From the NCBI RefSeq assembly GCF_018417475.1, contig NZ_CP054856.1, positions 2,325,001 to 2,389,000 on the forward strand: DNA of 64,000 nt, read 5' to 3'. The stretch is from Novosphingobium decolorationis (GTDB taxonomy: Bacteria; Pseudomonadota; Alphaproteobacteria; Sphingomonadales; Sphingomonadaceae). Position numbers and translations under genes: made by a program. Position 1 is the stretch's first letter. Every line of letters begins with the position of its first letter. The notes under the pieces were generated by a model. It made no database searches and had not been told where the DNA came from. It saw only the letters and a program-made list of their open reading frames with translations. Below, piece by piece: positions 1 through 9,956 of the stretch.

Positions 1-76
1 TGTAAGTTCCATGGTCCCGTCCCTTAGCCTGGCCCCTATGGCCGGGTGCTGAACGCCCGCCCGAAAGCCCGCGCGA

Positions 77-667
77 TCAGTGGCCCAGCGCCTCGCTGAA
101 ATGCTTGCGGCACAAGGCCACGTAGCGCTCGTTGCCGCCGATCTCGGTCTGCGCGCCTTCGCTCACTGCGCCGCCGGTGGCATCGACCCGCAGGTTCATC
201 GAGGCCTTGCGCCCGCAGTGGCATACCCCCTTGAGCTCCACCAGCGTGTCCGCGATGCCCAGCAGCACCGCCGAGCCCGGAAAGAGCGCGCCCTGGAAGT
301 CGGTGCGCAGGCCGTAGCACAGCACCGGGATATTGGCCTTGTCGGCCAGATGCGCGCATTGCCAGACCTGCCCTGCTGTCAGGAACTGCGCTTCGTCGAT
401 GAGGATGCAGGACAGCGGCTCGGCCGCGTGCGCGGCGCTCACCCGCGCATAGAGGTCCGTCTCGGGCGCAAAGCGGTGCGCGCTGGCATGAAGTCCGATC
501 CGGCTCTCGATCGCGTAGGCATCGTCGAGCCCACCCGAGCGGCTGTCGAGCGCGGCGGTCCACAGCATGGTGCGCATGCCGCGTTCGTTGTAGTTGAAGT
601 TCGCCTGGAGCAGGGTCGCCGACTTCCCGGCGTTCATGCTGGCGTAGTAAAAGTAGAGCTTGGCCAT
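77..667 (-). CDS. tdk: Thymidine kinase
   Basis: Type II (TK1-like) thymidine kinase, which phosphorylates thymidine to dTMP in the cytoplasmic salvage pathway. At 196 residues it has normal family length. A P-loop (MNAGKS, residues 11-16) opens the protein, the Walker B segment ILIDEAQFL is at residues 88-96, and the structural zinc ligands are visible in GVCHCGRKA and in the C-terminal CRKH. The ATG at 667 gives the expected short lead into the P-loop. The gene is divergent from the DUF1963 gene that follows. Family assignment is firm; regulation is not visible. Confidence 0.95.
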   Translation of the reverse strand: MAKLYFYYASMNAGKSATLLQANFNYNERGMRTMLWTAALDSRSGGLDDAYAIESRIGLHASAHRFAPETDLYARVSAAHAAEPLSCILIDEAQFLTAGQVWQCAHLADKANIPVLCYGLRTDFQGALFPGSAVLLGIADTLVELKGVCHCGRKASMNLRVDATGGAVSEGAQTEIGGNERYVALCRKHFSEALGH

Positions 668-823
668 CGCTGCTGGGGATAACAGGGCTCGCGCCGCTGT
701 CTACGGGCTTGCTCTGCGTTCTCCCCGGCAGGAAGGATCAACGCCAAGTTGCACCGGGCGCGCGCGTCCGCAAGGCGGCCTGCGCGGCCGTCGACAGAGC
801 ACAGCACGGCAGTGGAGCACGCC

Positions 824-2479
824 ATGAAACGAATGATCGCCGCCTTCGTCCTGATGGGACTGGCGATAGCGGTCGCGATCTACATCGCGATGGCCCCGGT
901 CGCCTCGCCGACGGCGGATGGCGCGCTCAACGGCTTCCTCGCCGGGCTCGACGGCCTGGTCGACGGCATCGAGGCCGCAGTCGGGCGCAGCACCGGTGCC
1001 CTCATCGCGATCGGGATCGGCCTCGCGCTCTCGCTCGTCCTGGCGCTGATCCCCACGCGCACGCGCTACGAGGAGGAGGGCGAGCCCTTCTTCAACCCGT
1101 CCGACGAACTCGATCTTGACCATTACCCCCAGGCCCCCGGCGCGCAGGACCTGATCGAGGCCGAACAGGACGAAGATGCGCCTGTCGAAGCGCCTGCACC
1201 CGCTCCCCGGCCAGCCCCGGCCCCCGAGGTCGAACGCGCGGCACAGCCCGCGCCGGTACCCGCCCAGCCCGTACCGACAGAGCCCATTGCGGCCGAGCCT
1301 CTGCCTGCGCAGCCCACGCCCGAGCCCTTCACCGCCACCCCGCTCACCCTGGTGCGCAAGGTGCGGGAACCGGGCCGTGACTGGTTTGGCGACAGCAGCT
1401 GGTTCGGCGGCCTCCCGCGCCTGGGCGATACGCCCTGGCCGCGCGACCTTTCCGGCATCGCCCTGCCCTTCCTCGCCCAGATCGACCTCGCCGACATCGC
1501 CGCCTGCAGCGCGGAAGGCTCGCTGCCCCGCGCCGGCTCGCTGGCGGTGTTCCTCGGCGACGGCGGCGTCGTGCCGCTTGCCGTAGACGTTACCGCCGAC
1601 TTCACCGATCCCCCGCAGGACCTGCCCCCCGCCTTCGAGGAAGGTGCGGCCATGCCCTTCCCGCAGCACACCTCGCGCCTGACCCGCTGGCTCTTTCCCT
1701 ACTGGCCCATCGAGGTCCATGCCGGAGACGCCATCGGCACCCCGCTTGAACGCGACCACCCGTTCTACGCAGTGGGCGTGGGCGAGCCGGTCGAGACGCT
1801 GTGGTGGCATTCGGTCCAGCACTTCGCCGATCGCCTGCGCGAGGGACTTGAACAGGCCGACGCGCCGATCGCGGCGCACCGCGCGAACCTGCTTCAGGCC
1901 CGCGAGGAACTGAAGCGGATCGAGAACGATCCCGACACCGACCCTTACGAGCTGGAAGACGCGCGCGAGGACATCGAAGGCCTGGAAGCCGACCTCGCCC
2001 GGATCGAGGAACAACGCGGCTCGCTGCCTGACATGCTGGCCGCGCTTGAGAGCTTCACCGAGGGCCGCGCACCCTGGGGTGTGCTGAGCGAGCAGGAACT
2101 CGAGATCGTGCGCGACCTCCTGCCCGAAGCGCACGAGCGCTATGGCGAACTGATCGGCCAGAGCATTCCCGGCTCGCTGGGCGAAATGGCGACGGTCTCG
2201 CTGCGCGCGGCGATTTCAGGCCCCCCCGAAGCGGTCGCGGCGATTCCCGAAGCCATGCTCGCGCGCCTCAACGCCGAGTACCGCCTCCCCGCCGAAGGCA
2301 CGCACCGCCTGTTCGTGCCCGCCCAGGACAGCGACGAGATCGTGCTCGTCGACCTCGCCTGGGACGACATGATCGAATGGTGCTGGCCCGAGGAAGCCCG
2401 CTTCCAGATCCGCATCGCGCCCGAGGACGCCGCGCACGGCAACTGGGACCGCGCGCGCGCGCTGTTCGTGCCCAGCTGA
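824..2479 (+). CDS. DUF1963 (YwqG-like) protein with N-terminal membrane anchor
   Basis: 551-residue protein with two hydrophobic segments near the N terminus (about residues 5-25 and 58-77), then an acidic and Pro/Ala-rich linker (about 100-190), then a DUF1963/YwqG-type domain recognisable by LPRLGDTPWPRD and LPFLAQIDLADI. The biochemical function of this family is unknown. The ATG at 824 was chosen because it directly precedes the first membrane segment; an in-frame ATG at 749 would add a basic, non-coding-looking stretch. It is a single gene ending in a strong hairpin shared with rbfA. Confidence 0.8.
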   Translation: MKRMIAAFVLMGLAIAVAIYIAMAPVASPTADGALNGFLAGLDGLVDGIEAAVGRSTGALIAIGIGLALSLVLALIPTRTRYEEEGEPFFNPSDELDLDHYPQAPGAQDLIEAEQDEDAPVEAPAPAPRPAPAPEVERAAQPAPVPAQPVPTEPIAAEPLPAQPTPEPFTATPLTLVRKVREPGRDWFGDSSWFGGLPRLGDTPWPRDLSGIALPFLAQIDLADIAACSAEGSLPRAGSLAVFLGDGGVVPLAVDVTADFTDPPQDLPPAFEEGAAMPFPQHTSRLTRWLFPYWPIEVHAGDAIGTPLERDHPFYAVGVGEPVETLWWHSVQHFADRLREGLEQADAPIAAHRANLLQAREELKRIENDPDTDPYELEDAREDIEGLEADLARIEEQRGSLPDMLAALESFTEGRAPWGVLSEQELEIVRDLLPEAHERYGELIGQSIPGSLGEMATVSLRAAISGPPEAVAAIPEAMLARLNAEYRLPAEGTHRLFVPAQDSDEIVLVDLAWDDMIEWCWPEEARFQIRIAPEDAAHGNWDRARALFVPS

Positions 2480-2506
2480 TAGCTCCAGCCATTCCAGCCC
2501 CACACA

Positions 2507-2545
2507 CCAAAAGAGGCCCGGACACAGTGTCCGGGCCTCTTTTGG
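2507..2545. terminator. Bidirectional hairpin terminator between the DUF1963 gene and rbfA
   Basis: Perfect inverted repeat: the arm CCAAAAGAGGCCCGGACA returns as its reverse complement around a 3-nt loop. It has A-rich and T-rich flanks on both strands. It lies between two convergent genes, so it can serve both. Confidence 0.85.
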
Positions 2546-2567
2546 TTGGTGCAAGGCGATGGCGCGA

Positions 2568-2984
2568 TCAGTCTTCGTCGCCGTCCTTTTCCTCGTCGTC
2601 GAGGTCGCGCTGGACGCGCGGGTCGTTCAGAAGCGCGTCGATCCGGCTCGCCTCGTCGAAGGTCTCGTCGGCGCGGAAGCGGATCTTGGCCGCGAACCTG
2701 AGCTTGAGGCGCTGGGCCACCTCCTTCTGGAAATAGGCCGTGTTCGTGCGCAGCGCCTTGAGCACCGCCTCCTCGTCCTCGCCGAGGAGCGGCTTCACGT
2801 AGACGGTCGCCTGCCGCAGGTCCGGCGTCATGCGCACTTCGGTGACCGAGACCGAGTGGCCGCTCAGCGTAGCGTCATGCACCTGCTGGCGGGTGAGGAT
2901 CTCGGAGATGACGTGGCGCACCTGCTCGCCCACCTTGAGCAGGCGGACGGAGTGCTGTTCGGGTGTGATTTGCTGTCGAGCCAT
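2568..2984 (-). CDS. rbfA: Ribosome-binding factor A
   Basis: RbfA, a KH-fold factor for 30S subunit maturation. The 138-residue protein shows the family core: [19 protein letters not shown] near the N terminus, [17 protein letters not shown] in the middle and [17 protein letters not shown] towards the end, with an acidic C-terminal tail ([10 protein letters not shown]). In many alphaproteobacteria rbfA directly follows infB. Here it is on the same strand but about 1.7 kb away, separated by several small genes and a divergent gene. Confidence 0.95.
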   Translation of the reverse strand: MARQQITPEQHSVRLLKVGEQVRHVISEILTRQQVHDATLSGHSVSVTEVRMTPDLRQATVYVKPLLGEDEEAVLKALRTNTAYFQKEVAQRLKLRFAAKIRFRADETFDEASRIDALLNDPRVQRDLDDEEKDGDED

Positions 2985-3094
2985 GGTTGTCCTCCATGTG
3001 GGCCGAACACGACAATTTGCAACAATTGATTACGCCACTTTCCATGCGGCGTGGGGTTAAGGAGGTACAGGCGTTCACATAAAGGAACAATAAA

Positions 3095-3463
3095 ATGAAC
3101 AAACTTGCCGCAACCCTCCTCGGCGCGTCCCTGGCCCTTCCCCTCGCCGGCGCGCCTGCCCTGGCCGCGCCGCAACATGGCCACGCGCCCACGGCAAAGA
3201 GCCAGACCCGCCACGGCGCACCGGCTCCGGCGAAATATGTGAAGAAGGCCAAGGCCAGCCCGAAGAGCTACAAGAGCTTTCGCAAGGGCGACAGGTTCGA
3301 CCAGGCCCACGCACGCAACTACCAGATCGTCGATTACAAGCGCTTCAGGAAGCTGCCCGCCCCCAAGCGCGGCTACCGCTACGTGCGCGCGGGTAACGAC
3401 GTGCTTCTGATCGGGACCTCCAGCTACAAGGTCTTCCAGGTCTATGGCGGACTGTTCCGCTAG
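3095..3463 (+). CDS. RcnB-like secreted small basic protein
   Basis: 122-residue protein with a clear Sec signal peptide (MNKLAATLLGASLALPLAGA, then ALAAPQ as likely cleavage site) and a Lys/His/Tyr-rich mature part. The C-terminal half (YKRFRKLPAPKRGYRYVRAG, then VLLIG..SYKVFQVYG) matches the RcnB/DUF2502-type periplasmic family, members of which affect nickel/cobalt homeostasis in E. coli. Whether this one handles metal is not shown. An AAGGA-type ribosome site precedes the ATG. It is divergent from rbfA. Confidence 0.7.
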   Translation: MNKLAATLLGASLALPLAGAPALAAPQHGHAPTAKSQTRHGAPAPAKYVKKAKASPKSYKSFRKGDRFDQAHARNYQIVDYKRFRKLPAPKRGYRYVRAGNDVLLIGTSSYKVFQVYGGLFR

Positions 3464-3477
3464 GACGACGAACTGGG

Positions 3478-3606
3478 GGGGCAGACCCGCTCTCAAGGGG
3501 CCATGGCCCCCGCCCCCGAACGGTCGACCTCACCGTATACGCGCCACGCGGGCCGCGACCGATGAGGTCGACAAGTCGGGAGCCCGAGGGCAATGGCCCT
3601 CGCATC
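3478..3606 (-). repeat. Multi-hairpin intergenic repeat, copy A
   Basis: Read on the minus strand this begins with the hairpin GGGCCATTGCCC extended by CGAG..CTCG, continues with GGCTCCCGAC and GTGAGGTCGACC, and ends with a GGGGCCATGGCCCC palindrome. The same order of blocks occurs at 17514-17625 and 19887-20004 on the plus strand, so this is a dispersed repeat of about 120 bp rather than a simple terminator. Confidence 0.6.
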
Positions 3607-3648
3607 CTCCCTTCGCTTGCCCTTCTGGTGCCGACACAGACAGCCAGC

Positions 3649-3810
3649 TCAGCGCATGTAATTGACGTAGATGCCGTGCAGCAGACCGGGCAGGAACAGG
3701 ATGATCGTGAGGATCAGGTTGAGCAGGAATGTCTTGCCCAGCCCATGCTTCAGGGCGACGCCAAGCGGCGGCAAGAGAACGGTCGCGACCAGCGTTATCA
3801 GTGACATCAT
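3649..3810 (-). CDS. YqaE/Pmp3-family small membrane protein
   Basis: 54-residue hydrophobic protein (53 if the adjacent second ATG is used) with two membrane segments: LITLVATVLLPPLGVAL and NLILTIILFLPGLLHGIYV. The PPLGV and PGLLHGIYV motifs are the hallmark of the Pmp3/YqaE (UPF0057) proteolipid family, linked to membrane potential and stress in other organisms. AGGAG lies 8 nt before the ATG pair, fixing the start. It is too short for many gene callers. Confidence 0.85.
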   Translation of the reverse strand: MMSLITLVATVLLPPLGVALKHGLGKTFLLNLILTIILFLPGLLHGIYVNYMR

Positions 3811-3887
3811 CGGGGTATCTCCTTTGCAGGGACAACCCGGCATCCGACGACTCGTTCCGCAGCTGTGAAACCGGCCCCGGATGGCTT

Positions 3888-4421
3888 TCACATCTTGGCG
3901 AGAATGCGTCCCAGCGAGCGGGCGTTGCGCGCGGTCGTGCGGCACCCCAGACGCCGCTCGATGAAGGCCGGAGTCAGACGGCTTTGCCCCACGCCGTGGA
4001 CGTAATCCACGAAGAGGCAGCGTTCGCCGAGCGCGAACTTCTCCTCGCCGCGGCCCTTGTAGGCGGCGAGGAGCGCGTCGAAGTTCTCCTGAGGGGGCTG
4101 GGACTGCAGGAAATGGGTGTGGACTTGTGCGTCCTCGCCAAAGCCCACGAAGGGGTTGTCCTCCAGCGCCGCGCGCACCTCGTCCTTCGTACGGATCGCG
4201 ACAAAGCTGTCGATGTCGAAGCGCTCGGCCATGATGAAGCCAAAGAGCTCCTCCAGCCCCTCGGTGGGACGGTCCTCGTAATCGAACAGGACGTTGCCGC
4301 TGGCGATCACGGTCTCGACGTTGTCGATCTCCTCGCGCCGCAGCGCGTGGCGCAGTTCCTCCATCGTCAGGCGGTTGCCGCCCACGTTGAGCGAACTGAA
4401 GAAGGCGCAGTAGCGGGGCAT
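3888..4421 (-). CDS. DUF1697 family protein
   Basis: 177-residue DUF1697 protein; the opening PRYCAFFSSLNVGG and the segment ETVIASGNVLF are typical (most members read LRGINVGG). The function of the family is unknown. The start ATG overlaps the TGA of the small reading frame upstream (TGATG), which suggests translational coupling. An open frame extends far upstream in phase but only opposite infB, so it is not coding there. Confidence 0.8.
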   Translation of the reverse strand: MPRYCAFFSSLNVGGNRLTMEELRHALRREEIDNVETVIASGNVLFDYEDRPTEGLEELFGFIMAERFDIDSFVAIRTKDEVRAALEDNPFVGFGEDAQVHTHFLQSQPPQENFDALLAAYKGRGEEKFALGERCLFVDYVHGVGQSRLTPAFIERRLGCRTTARNARSLGRILAKM

Positions 4422-4645
4422 CAGCGAAGAACTCCGAACAAGGCCACGCCGCCCAGACAGGCCAGCGCGGAAAAGCACCCGCAGCCTAGCCGTTCCAGCC
4501 CCTGGGAGACAGCCGCATCGGCAAGTCCGCCAGCCAGTTTTCCCCCAATCCCCTTTTTGCCGCGCCCCAAACGGCGACGGCCCGCGCCGGACGTGGTGTC
4601 CGACGCGGGCCGCAGCTGTCTGTGTCGCTTTCGCGAGACGGGCAA
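4421..4645 (-). CDS. Possible small protein with C-terminal membrane segment
   Basis: Open frame of 74 codons whose end resembles a membrane segment (GCGCFSALACLGGVALFGVL). Its stop overlaps the DUF1697 start, so if translated it would be coupled to that gene. Against it, the N-terminal half crosses the hairpin after infB, the ATG lies only 7 nt past the infB stop, and the first 25 residues look random. A shorter version starting further in is possible. Not recognised. Confidence 0.3.
   Translation of the reverse strand: MPVSRKRHRQLRPASDTTSGAGRRRLGRGKKGIGGKLAGGLADAAVSQGLERLGCGCFSALACLGGVALFGVLR
4578..4612 (-). terminator. Hairpin downstream of infB
   Basis: CGGCCCGCGCCGGAC and GTCCGACGCGGGCCG form a 15-bp stem with one G-T type mismatch and a 5-nt loop. 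There is no strong T-run, so it may be an attenuating or processing hairpin rather than a full terminator. Confidence 0.5.
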
Positions 4646-4651
4646 GGCCTA

Positions 4652-7513
4652 TCAGCCCAGCGTACGCTCGCGATGGCTGACCTCGAAGACTTCGAGCTGG
4701 TCGCCCGCACGAATGTCGTTCGTGTCGGCCAGGACCACACCGCACTCGAGGCCGGTACGCACTTCGTCCACGTCGTCCTTGAAGCGACGCAGCGAGGCGA
4801 TGGTCGTTGCCGAAACGATGACGTCGTTGCGGGTAAGACGGGCGTGGAGACCCTTGCGGATCGCGCCCTCGACAACGAGAAGACCCGCTGCCTTGTCCTT
4901 CTTGCCGGCCGGGAAGACCTGCTTGACCTCGGCGCGGCCGACGACGGTTTCGATCTTCTCGGGGCCCCAGATGCCGGCCATCTGCTTGGCGACTTCCTCG
5001 GTGAGCTCGTAGATGACGTCGTAATACATCATCGCGGTCTTGCTCTTCTCGATCTGCTCGCGCGCCTTGGCGTTCGGACGGACGTTGAAGCCGATGATCG
5101 GAGCGCCCGAAGCGGATGCCAGCGAGACGTCGGTCTCGGTGATGGCGCCCACGCCCGAGTGCAGGATGCGCACCTTGATCTCGTCGTTCGAGAGATTGTG
5201 GAGCGCGGCTGCGATCGCTTCCACCGAGCCCTGCACGTCGGCCTTGATGACGACGGGGTACTCGATGACGTCCTGCTTGGCCTTGAGCGCGGAGAACATC
5301 GTGTCGAGCGAGGCCGGAGCCGTGGCGGTGCGCTTGGCGGTTGCCTGCTCCTGGCGCCACGAGGAGACCTCGCGAGCACGCTGTTCGCTCTCGACCACGG
5401 TCAGCACGTCGCCGGCCATCGGCACGCCGCCAAGACCCAGCACCTCGATCGGCATCGAGGGGCCAGCTTCCTTGACCTGCTTGCCCTTGTCGTCGTTCAT
5501 GGCGCGCACACGGCCGCTCTCGGTTCCGACGACGAAGATGTCGCCGCGCTTGAGCGTACCGCGGTTGACGAGAACCGTGGCGACCGGACCCTTGCCCTTG
5601 TCGAGCTTCGCTTCGATCACGGTGCCCACTGCGTTGCGGTCCGGGTTGGCCTTGAGCTCCATGAACTCGGCCTGGAGCAGCAGCTTCTCGATCAGTTCAT
5701 CGAGGCCCTTGCCGGTCTTGGCCGAGACTTCGACGTCCTGCACATCGCCCGACATGGCCTCGACGATGACCTCGTGCTCGAGCAGACGCTCGCGCACCTT
5801 CTGGGCATTCGCCTCTTCCTTGTCGCACTTGTTGATCGCGACGATCATGGGAACGCCCGCGGCCTTGGTGTGATTGATGGCCTCGATCGTCTGCGGCATG
5901 ATGCCGTCGTCGGCGGCCACGACCAGGATGACGATGTCGGTGACGTTGGCACCGCGCATGCGCATCTGGGTGAAGGCCGCGTGACCCGGGGTGTCGAGGA
6001 AGGTGATCTTGTCCCCGCCCTTGGTCTTGATCTGGTAGGCGCCCATGTGCTGCGTGATGCCACCAGCTTCGCCGCGCACCACGTCGGTGCCGCGAAGGGC
6101 ATCGAGCAGCGAGGTCTTGCCGTGGTCGACGTGGCCCATGATGGTCACGACCGGCGCACGCGGCTTCAGCGTCTCGGGCGCATCGACGTCGCTGTCGACG
6201 TTGATGTCCACGTCGCTCGAGGAGACACGCTCGATGTTGTGGCCGAATTCCTCGACCAGCAGCTCGGCCGTATCCTGGTCGATCGTCTGGTTGACGGTGA
6301 CCATCATGCCCATGTTGAACAGCGCCTTCACAAGGTCGGCGCCCTTCTCGGCCATGCGGTTGGCGAGTTCCTGAACGGTGATCGCCTCGGGCACGATGAC
6401 ATCGCGCACCTGCTTCTCACGCGGCTGCGAGCGGCCCGAGAACTGCGCACGGCGCTCCTTCTCACGCGCACGCTTGAGCGCGGCGAGCGAACGTGCACGT
6501 GCACCCTCGTCGTCGTTCAGCGCACGGTTGACCGTGAGCTTGCCCGACTGGCGGCGGTCGTTCTTGCGCTCGGCGCCGCGCGCAGGCGCGCCGCCCTTCT
6601 TGGCGACCGCCGGCTTGGCACCACCAGCCGCACCGGCCCCCTCGGGCTTGCGCGCGGGTTCGGGACGCTTGACCGGGGTGAAGCGGCGCGGACCGGGTGC
6701 GGCAGCGCCGTTATCCGATGCCGGCGTCGCGGCGGCGGGCTTGCTGTCCTCCGCAGGCGCGGCCTTGGCCACCGCTTCGGCTTCGGCCTTGGCCTGTGCT
6801 TCGGCTTCCGCCTTGGCCTTGGCGTCGGCAGCGGCCTTCACAGCTGCTTCTTCCTCGGCGCGGCGGTTGTCTTCGGCGCGGCGCTTTTCTTCCTCGATCG
6901 CCTGAAGCTTGGCTTCTTCCTCGCGGCGACGGTTTTCCTCGCCCATGCGCAGGCGGTCTTCCTCGGCCTCGCGCTGGAGACGCTTCACGCGCTCCTGCGG
7001 CGTTTCACCGGGAGGGCCCTTGCGCGGCGGCGCGGGCTTGCGCGGGCGGGGCGCCGGAGCGGCCTTGGGCGCAGGCGCCGCCTTTGCAGCAGGTGCCGGA
7101 GCGGGCTTGGGGGCCGGGGGCGCCTTGGCCTCGGGCTCGGAAGCGGCCTTCGCCTCGGGTGCCGGAGCCGCGTCCGCCTTGGGAGCGGGCGCAGGCGCGG
7201 GTGCCGGAGCGGCCGGCGCTTCGGTCTTGGCCTCGGGGGCCGGAGCCGGAGTGGGTGCCGGAGCCGGGGTCGGCGCGGGCGCCGGGGCCTCGGCCTCGGG
7301 AGCCTTCGTTTCGGGGGCCTTGGTCTCGGCCGCCTTGCTTTCGCTCGCGGTGTCCGCGCCCGGCTTGCCAATCACCTTGCGACGCTTGACTTCCACCACG
7401 ACCTTGTTGGTGCGGCCGTGGCTGAAGGTCTGCTTGACCTCACCGGCTTCCACGGAACGCTTCAGCCCAAGCGGCTTGCGGCCCAGGGTCGGTTTGTTAT
7501 CGGTCTCGCTCAT
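4652..7513 (-). CDS. infB: Translation initiation factor IF-2
   Basis: IF-2, the GTPase that brings initiator tRNA to the 30S subunit. At 953 residues it is large but normal for alphaproteobacteria. The order is: IF2_N-type start ([12 protein letters not shown]), a long Ala/Pro linker (about 70-150), a charged Arg/Glu/Ala coiled coil (about 175-250), a second N domain, then the G domain from about residue 455 with [14 protein letters not shown] and NKCD. The ATG at 7513 (MSETDN) is preferred over one 21 nt upstream because the conserved N terminus starts there. It sits in the rimP-nusA-ylxR-infB operon. Confidence 0.97.
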   Translation of the reverse strand: MSETDNKPTLGRKPLGLKRSVEAGEVKQTFSHGRTNKVVVEVKRRKVIGKPGADTASESKAAETKAPETKAPEAEAPAPAPTPAPAPTPAPAPEAKTEAPAAPAPAPAPAPKADAAPAPEAKAASEPEAKAPPAPKPAPAPAAKAAPAPKAAPAPRPRKPAPPRKGPPGETPQERVKRLQREAEEDRLRMGEENRRREEEAKLQAIEEEKRRAEDNRRAEEEAAVKAAADAKAKAEAEAQAKAEAEAVAKAAPAEDSKPAAATPASDNGAAAPGPRRFTPVKRPEPARKPEGAGAAGGAKPAVAKKGGAPARGAERKNDRRQSGKLTVNRALNDDEGARARSLAALKRAREKERRAQFSGRSQPREKQVRDVIVPEAITVQELANRMAEKGADLVKALFNMGMMVTVNQTIDQDTAELLVEEFGHNIERVSSSDVDINVDSDVDAPETLKPRAPVVTIMGHVDHGKTSLLDALRGTDVVRGEAGGITQHMGAYQIKTKGGDKITFLDTPGHAAFTQMRMRGANVTDIVILVVAADDGIMPQTIEAINHTKAAGVPMIVAINKCDKEEANAQKVRERLLEHEVIVEAMSGDVQDVEVSAKTGKGLDELIEKLLLQAEFMELKANPDRNAVGTVIEAKLDKGKGPVATVLVNRGTLKRGDIFVVGTESGRVRAMNDDKGKQVKEAGPSMPIEVLGLGGVPMAGDVLTVVESEQRAREVSSWRQEQATAKRTATAPASLDTMFSALKAKQDVIEYPVVIKADVQGSVEAIAAALHNLSNDEIKVRILHSGVGAITETDVSLASASGAPIIGFNVRPNAKAREQIEKSKTAMMYYDVIYELTEEVAKQMAGIWGPEKIETVVGRAEVKQVFPAGKKDKAAGLLVVEGAIRKGLHARLTRNDVIVSATTIASLRRFKDDVDEVRTGLECGVVLADTNDIRAGDQLEVFEVSHRERTLG

Positions 7514-7537
7514 AATTCTCGTTTTGCCCTTCAAATC

Positions 7538-8290
7538 TCAATCTGCGTGTGCCCGACCCATGTCGGGTGTCGTCGTGGGCACAGCGTTTTGGGCCTGCCC
7601 CTTGCCATCTTCGTGTGTGGACGCCCCGTCATCGGGTGGGTCCTGCCCCTGGAAATTCAGGAGGCGCGTCAGCAGCGAATTGACCCTCTGGGCCGCGCCG
7701 TGATCGTTCAGCGCCAGGTGCACGACATTGTCGCGGCCCAATGCCACAGACAGTGTGGTGCGGTCCAGTGGCAAGCGCGCGCCTTTCAGGCCCGAGCCTT
7801 CGGCATCGCGGCCGACACGCCAAGCCTGGTCCAGTTTGCGCGATCCATCCTCGCGGGCGTCGGCGGCATGGGCAAGCCAGGCCACCTTCCCCTCACGTGC
7901 GTTCTGCGCGATCCGGTCCGATCCCATGAGGAGGCGCCCGGACTTCAATTCCAGCCCCAGGCGTTCGGTCAGGGCTTTCTCGAGCCCCTGCGCGATGCGC
8001 GCACCAAGGTCCTCGGGGATCGACAGGGGCGCGCCCTTGTAGGCACGCGCCATCGCTCCCTTTAGTTTGCCCTTCGCGAGTGCATTTTCAAGGGTGTCGC
8101 GCGAAACGCCGATCCACGCCCCGCGCCCGGGGGCACGTGCGTGGATATCGGGAAGGACCAGACCGTCCGGCGAGATCGCCAGACGGATGAAGTCCTCGCG
8201 CGCACCTTTCCGACCGGAGAGGATGCAGGTCCTCTCCGTCCCGGTGCTATCGATGTCGGAGCTTACGCGCTCATTGCGAGGATTCCGCAT
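7538..8290 (-). CDS. ylxR: YlxR-type (DUF448) RNA-binding protein with C-terminal extension
   Basis: 250-residue protein. The N-terminal 100 residues are a YlxR/DUF448 domain (ERTCILSGRKGAREDFIRLA, then PGRGAWIGVSRDTLENAL), and the central part resembles the L7Ae-like second domain of alphaproteobacterial YlxR fusions (GRLLMGSDRIAQNAREGKVAW). The last 50 residues are low complexity. The ATG at 8290 lies 20 nt inside the end of nusA, typical of a coupled operon gene. YlxR is an RNA-binding regulator in some bacteria; its role here is inferred only from synteny. Confidence 0.88.
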   Translation of the reverse strand: MRNPRNERVSSDIDSTGTERTCILSGRKGAREDFIRLAISPDGLVLPDIHARAPGRGAWIGVSRDTLENALAKGKLKGAMARAYKGAPLSIPEDLGARIAQGLEKALTERLGLELKSGRLLMGSDRIAQNAREGKVAWLAHAADAREDGSRKLDQAWRVGRDAEGSGLKGARLPLDRTTLSVALGRDNVVHLALNDHGAAQRVNSLLTRLLNFQGQDPPDDGASTHEDGKGQAQNAVPTTTPDMGRAHAD

Positions 8291-9953
8291 CGGCGGCCTC
8301 CTCGGTTTCGGGCGCAGCGGCCGTGTCGGCCGTGTCCGCTTCGGTTTCGATCGCGGCGTCGGCTTCCACCGGCTCCTCGTCGTCGAACCAGTGCGCACGC
8401 GCAGCCATGATGATCTCGTTGCCCTGCTCTTCGGTCAGGCCGTACTCGCCGAGCACGCCGCCCTTGTCCTCGTCGCGGGCGCGGCGGTTCACCGAACCGT
8501 CGCGGCGACGCTGCTCGGTGCGCTTCTTGGCGATGAGCTCGTCGGTGGCAAGGTCCGCCAGATCGTCGAGCGTCTTGATGCCGCCCTTGCCGAGCACGAC
8601 CAGCATGCCCTCGGTGAGGTGCGGGAGTTCGGCCAGGCCGTCCTCGACGCCAAGCGCACGGCGCTCCTCACGGTAGGCGTCCTCGCGGCGCTCGAGCGCC
8701 TCATGAGCACGGTTCTGGAGTTCCTCGGCGAGTTCCTCGTCGAGGCCTTCGATCGAGGCGAGTTCGCTCATGTCGATGTAGGCGACTTCCTCCAGCTCGG
8801 TGAAGCCTTCGGCCACCAGCAGCTGCGAGAGCGTCTCGTCGAGATCCAGCTCGTTCTCGAACATCGTCGAGCGCTCGGTGAATTCCTTCTGGCGCTTCTC
8901 CGAGGATTCGGCCTCGGTCATGATGTCGATCTGCGAGCCGGTGAGCTGCGAGGCGAGACGCACGTTCTGGCCGCGGCGGCCAATGGCGAGCGAAAGCTGG
9001 TCATCGGGCACGACGACCTCGATGCGGCTCTCTTCCTCGTCGATGACGACGCGGCTGACGGTCGCGGGCTGGAGCGCGTTGACGACGAAGGTCGCGGTGT
9101 CCTCGCTCCAGGGAATGATGTCGATCTTCTCGCCCTGCATTTCCTGGACGACCGCCTGGACGCGGCTGCCCTTCATGCCGACGCAGGCGCCGACGGGGTC
9201 GATCGAGTGGTCGTGGCTGATCACGCCGATCTTGGCGCGCGAGCCCGGGTCACGGGCGGCGGCCTTGATCTCGATGATGCCGTCGTAGATCTCGGGGACT
9301 TCCTGCGCGAAGAGCTTCTTCATGAAGTCCGGGTGGGCGCGCGAAAGGAAGATCTGGGGACCGCGGTTCTGGCGCTCGACGCGCAGGACCAGGGCGCGCA
9401 CGCGCTCGCCGACACGGGCGGCTTCGCGCGGGATCTGCTGGTCGCGGCGGATCACACCCTCGGCGCGGCCCAGGTTCACGATCACGTGGCCGAATTCGAC
9501 GGACTTGATGACGCCGGTGATGATTTCACCCGCGCGGTCCTTGAATTCCTCGTACTGGCGATCGCGCTCGGCGTCGCGCACCTTCTGGAAGATGACCTGC
9601 TTGGCCGACTGCGCGTCGATGCGGCCAAGGTCGACAGGGGGCAGCGGATCGACGATGAAGTCGCCCAGCTTTGCTTCCTTGTCGAGCTTCTGCGCCTGCT
9701 TGAGGTCGACCTGCTTGAAGTAGTCGTCGACTTCCTCGACCACCTCGACGACACGCCACAGGCGCAGGTCGCCGGTGCGCGGATCGAGCTTCGCACGGAT
9801 GTCATTCTCGGCGCCGTAGCGGTTGCGCGCCGACTTCTGGATGGCTTCCTCCATCGCCTCGATGACGATCGCCTTGTCGATCATCTTCTCGGAGGCAACG
9901 GCATTCGCGATCGCGAGCAGCTCGGCGCGGTTGGCGGAAATCGCACTGGCCAT
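8271..9953 (-). CDS. nusA: Transcription termination/antitermination factor NusA
   Basis: 560-residue NusA. It starts with the RNA-polymerase-binding N domain ([20 protein letters not shown], later [13 protein letters not shown]), then an S1 domain, then tandem KH domains ([19 protein letters not shown] and [18 protein letters not shown]), and ends with two helix-hairpin-helix repeats typical of NusA C termini and an acidic tail. AGGAAG lies 8 nt before the ATG. It follows rimP by 3 nt. Confidence 0.97.
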   Translation of the reverse strand: MASAISANRAELLAIANAVASEKMIDKAIVIEAMEEAIQKSARNRYGAENDIRAKLDPRTGDLRLWRVVEVVEEVDDYFKQVDLKQAQKLDKEAKLGDFIVDPLPPVDLGRIDAQSAKQVIFQKVRDAERDRQYEEFKDRAGEIITGVIKSVEFGHVIVNLGRAEGVIRRDQQIPREAARVGERVRALVLRVERQNRGPQIFLSRAHPDFMKKLFAQEVPEIYDGIIEIKAAARDPGSRAKIGVISHDHSIDPVGACVGMKGSRVQAVVQEMQGEKIDIIPWSEDTATFVVNALQPATVSRVVIDEEESRIEVVVPDDQLSLAIGRRGQNVRLASQLTGSQIDIMTEAESSEKRQKEFTERSTMFENELDLDETLSQLLVAEGFTELEEVAYIDMSELASIEGLDEELAEELQNRAHEALERREDAYREERRALGVEDGLAELPHLTEGMLVVLGKGGIKTLDDLADLATDELIAKKRTEQRRRDGSVNRRARDEDKGGVLGEYGLTEEQGNEIIMAARAHWFDDEEPVEADAAIETEADTADTAAAPETEEAADAESSQ

Positions 9954-9956
9954 GGC

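Noticed and set aside
4622..8065. Open frame of 1147 codons on the plus strand opposite infB and ylxR
   Set aside because: Composition mirrors the antisense of a high-GC gene (His/Leu/Arg/Gly-rich), it has no family features, and the minus strand carries unmistakable infB.
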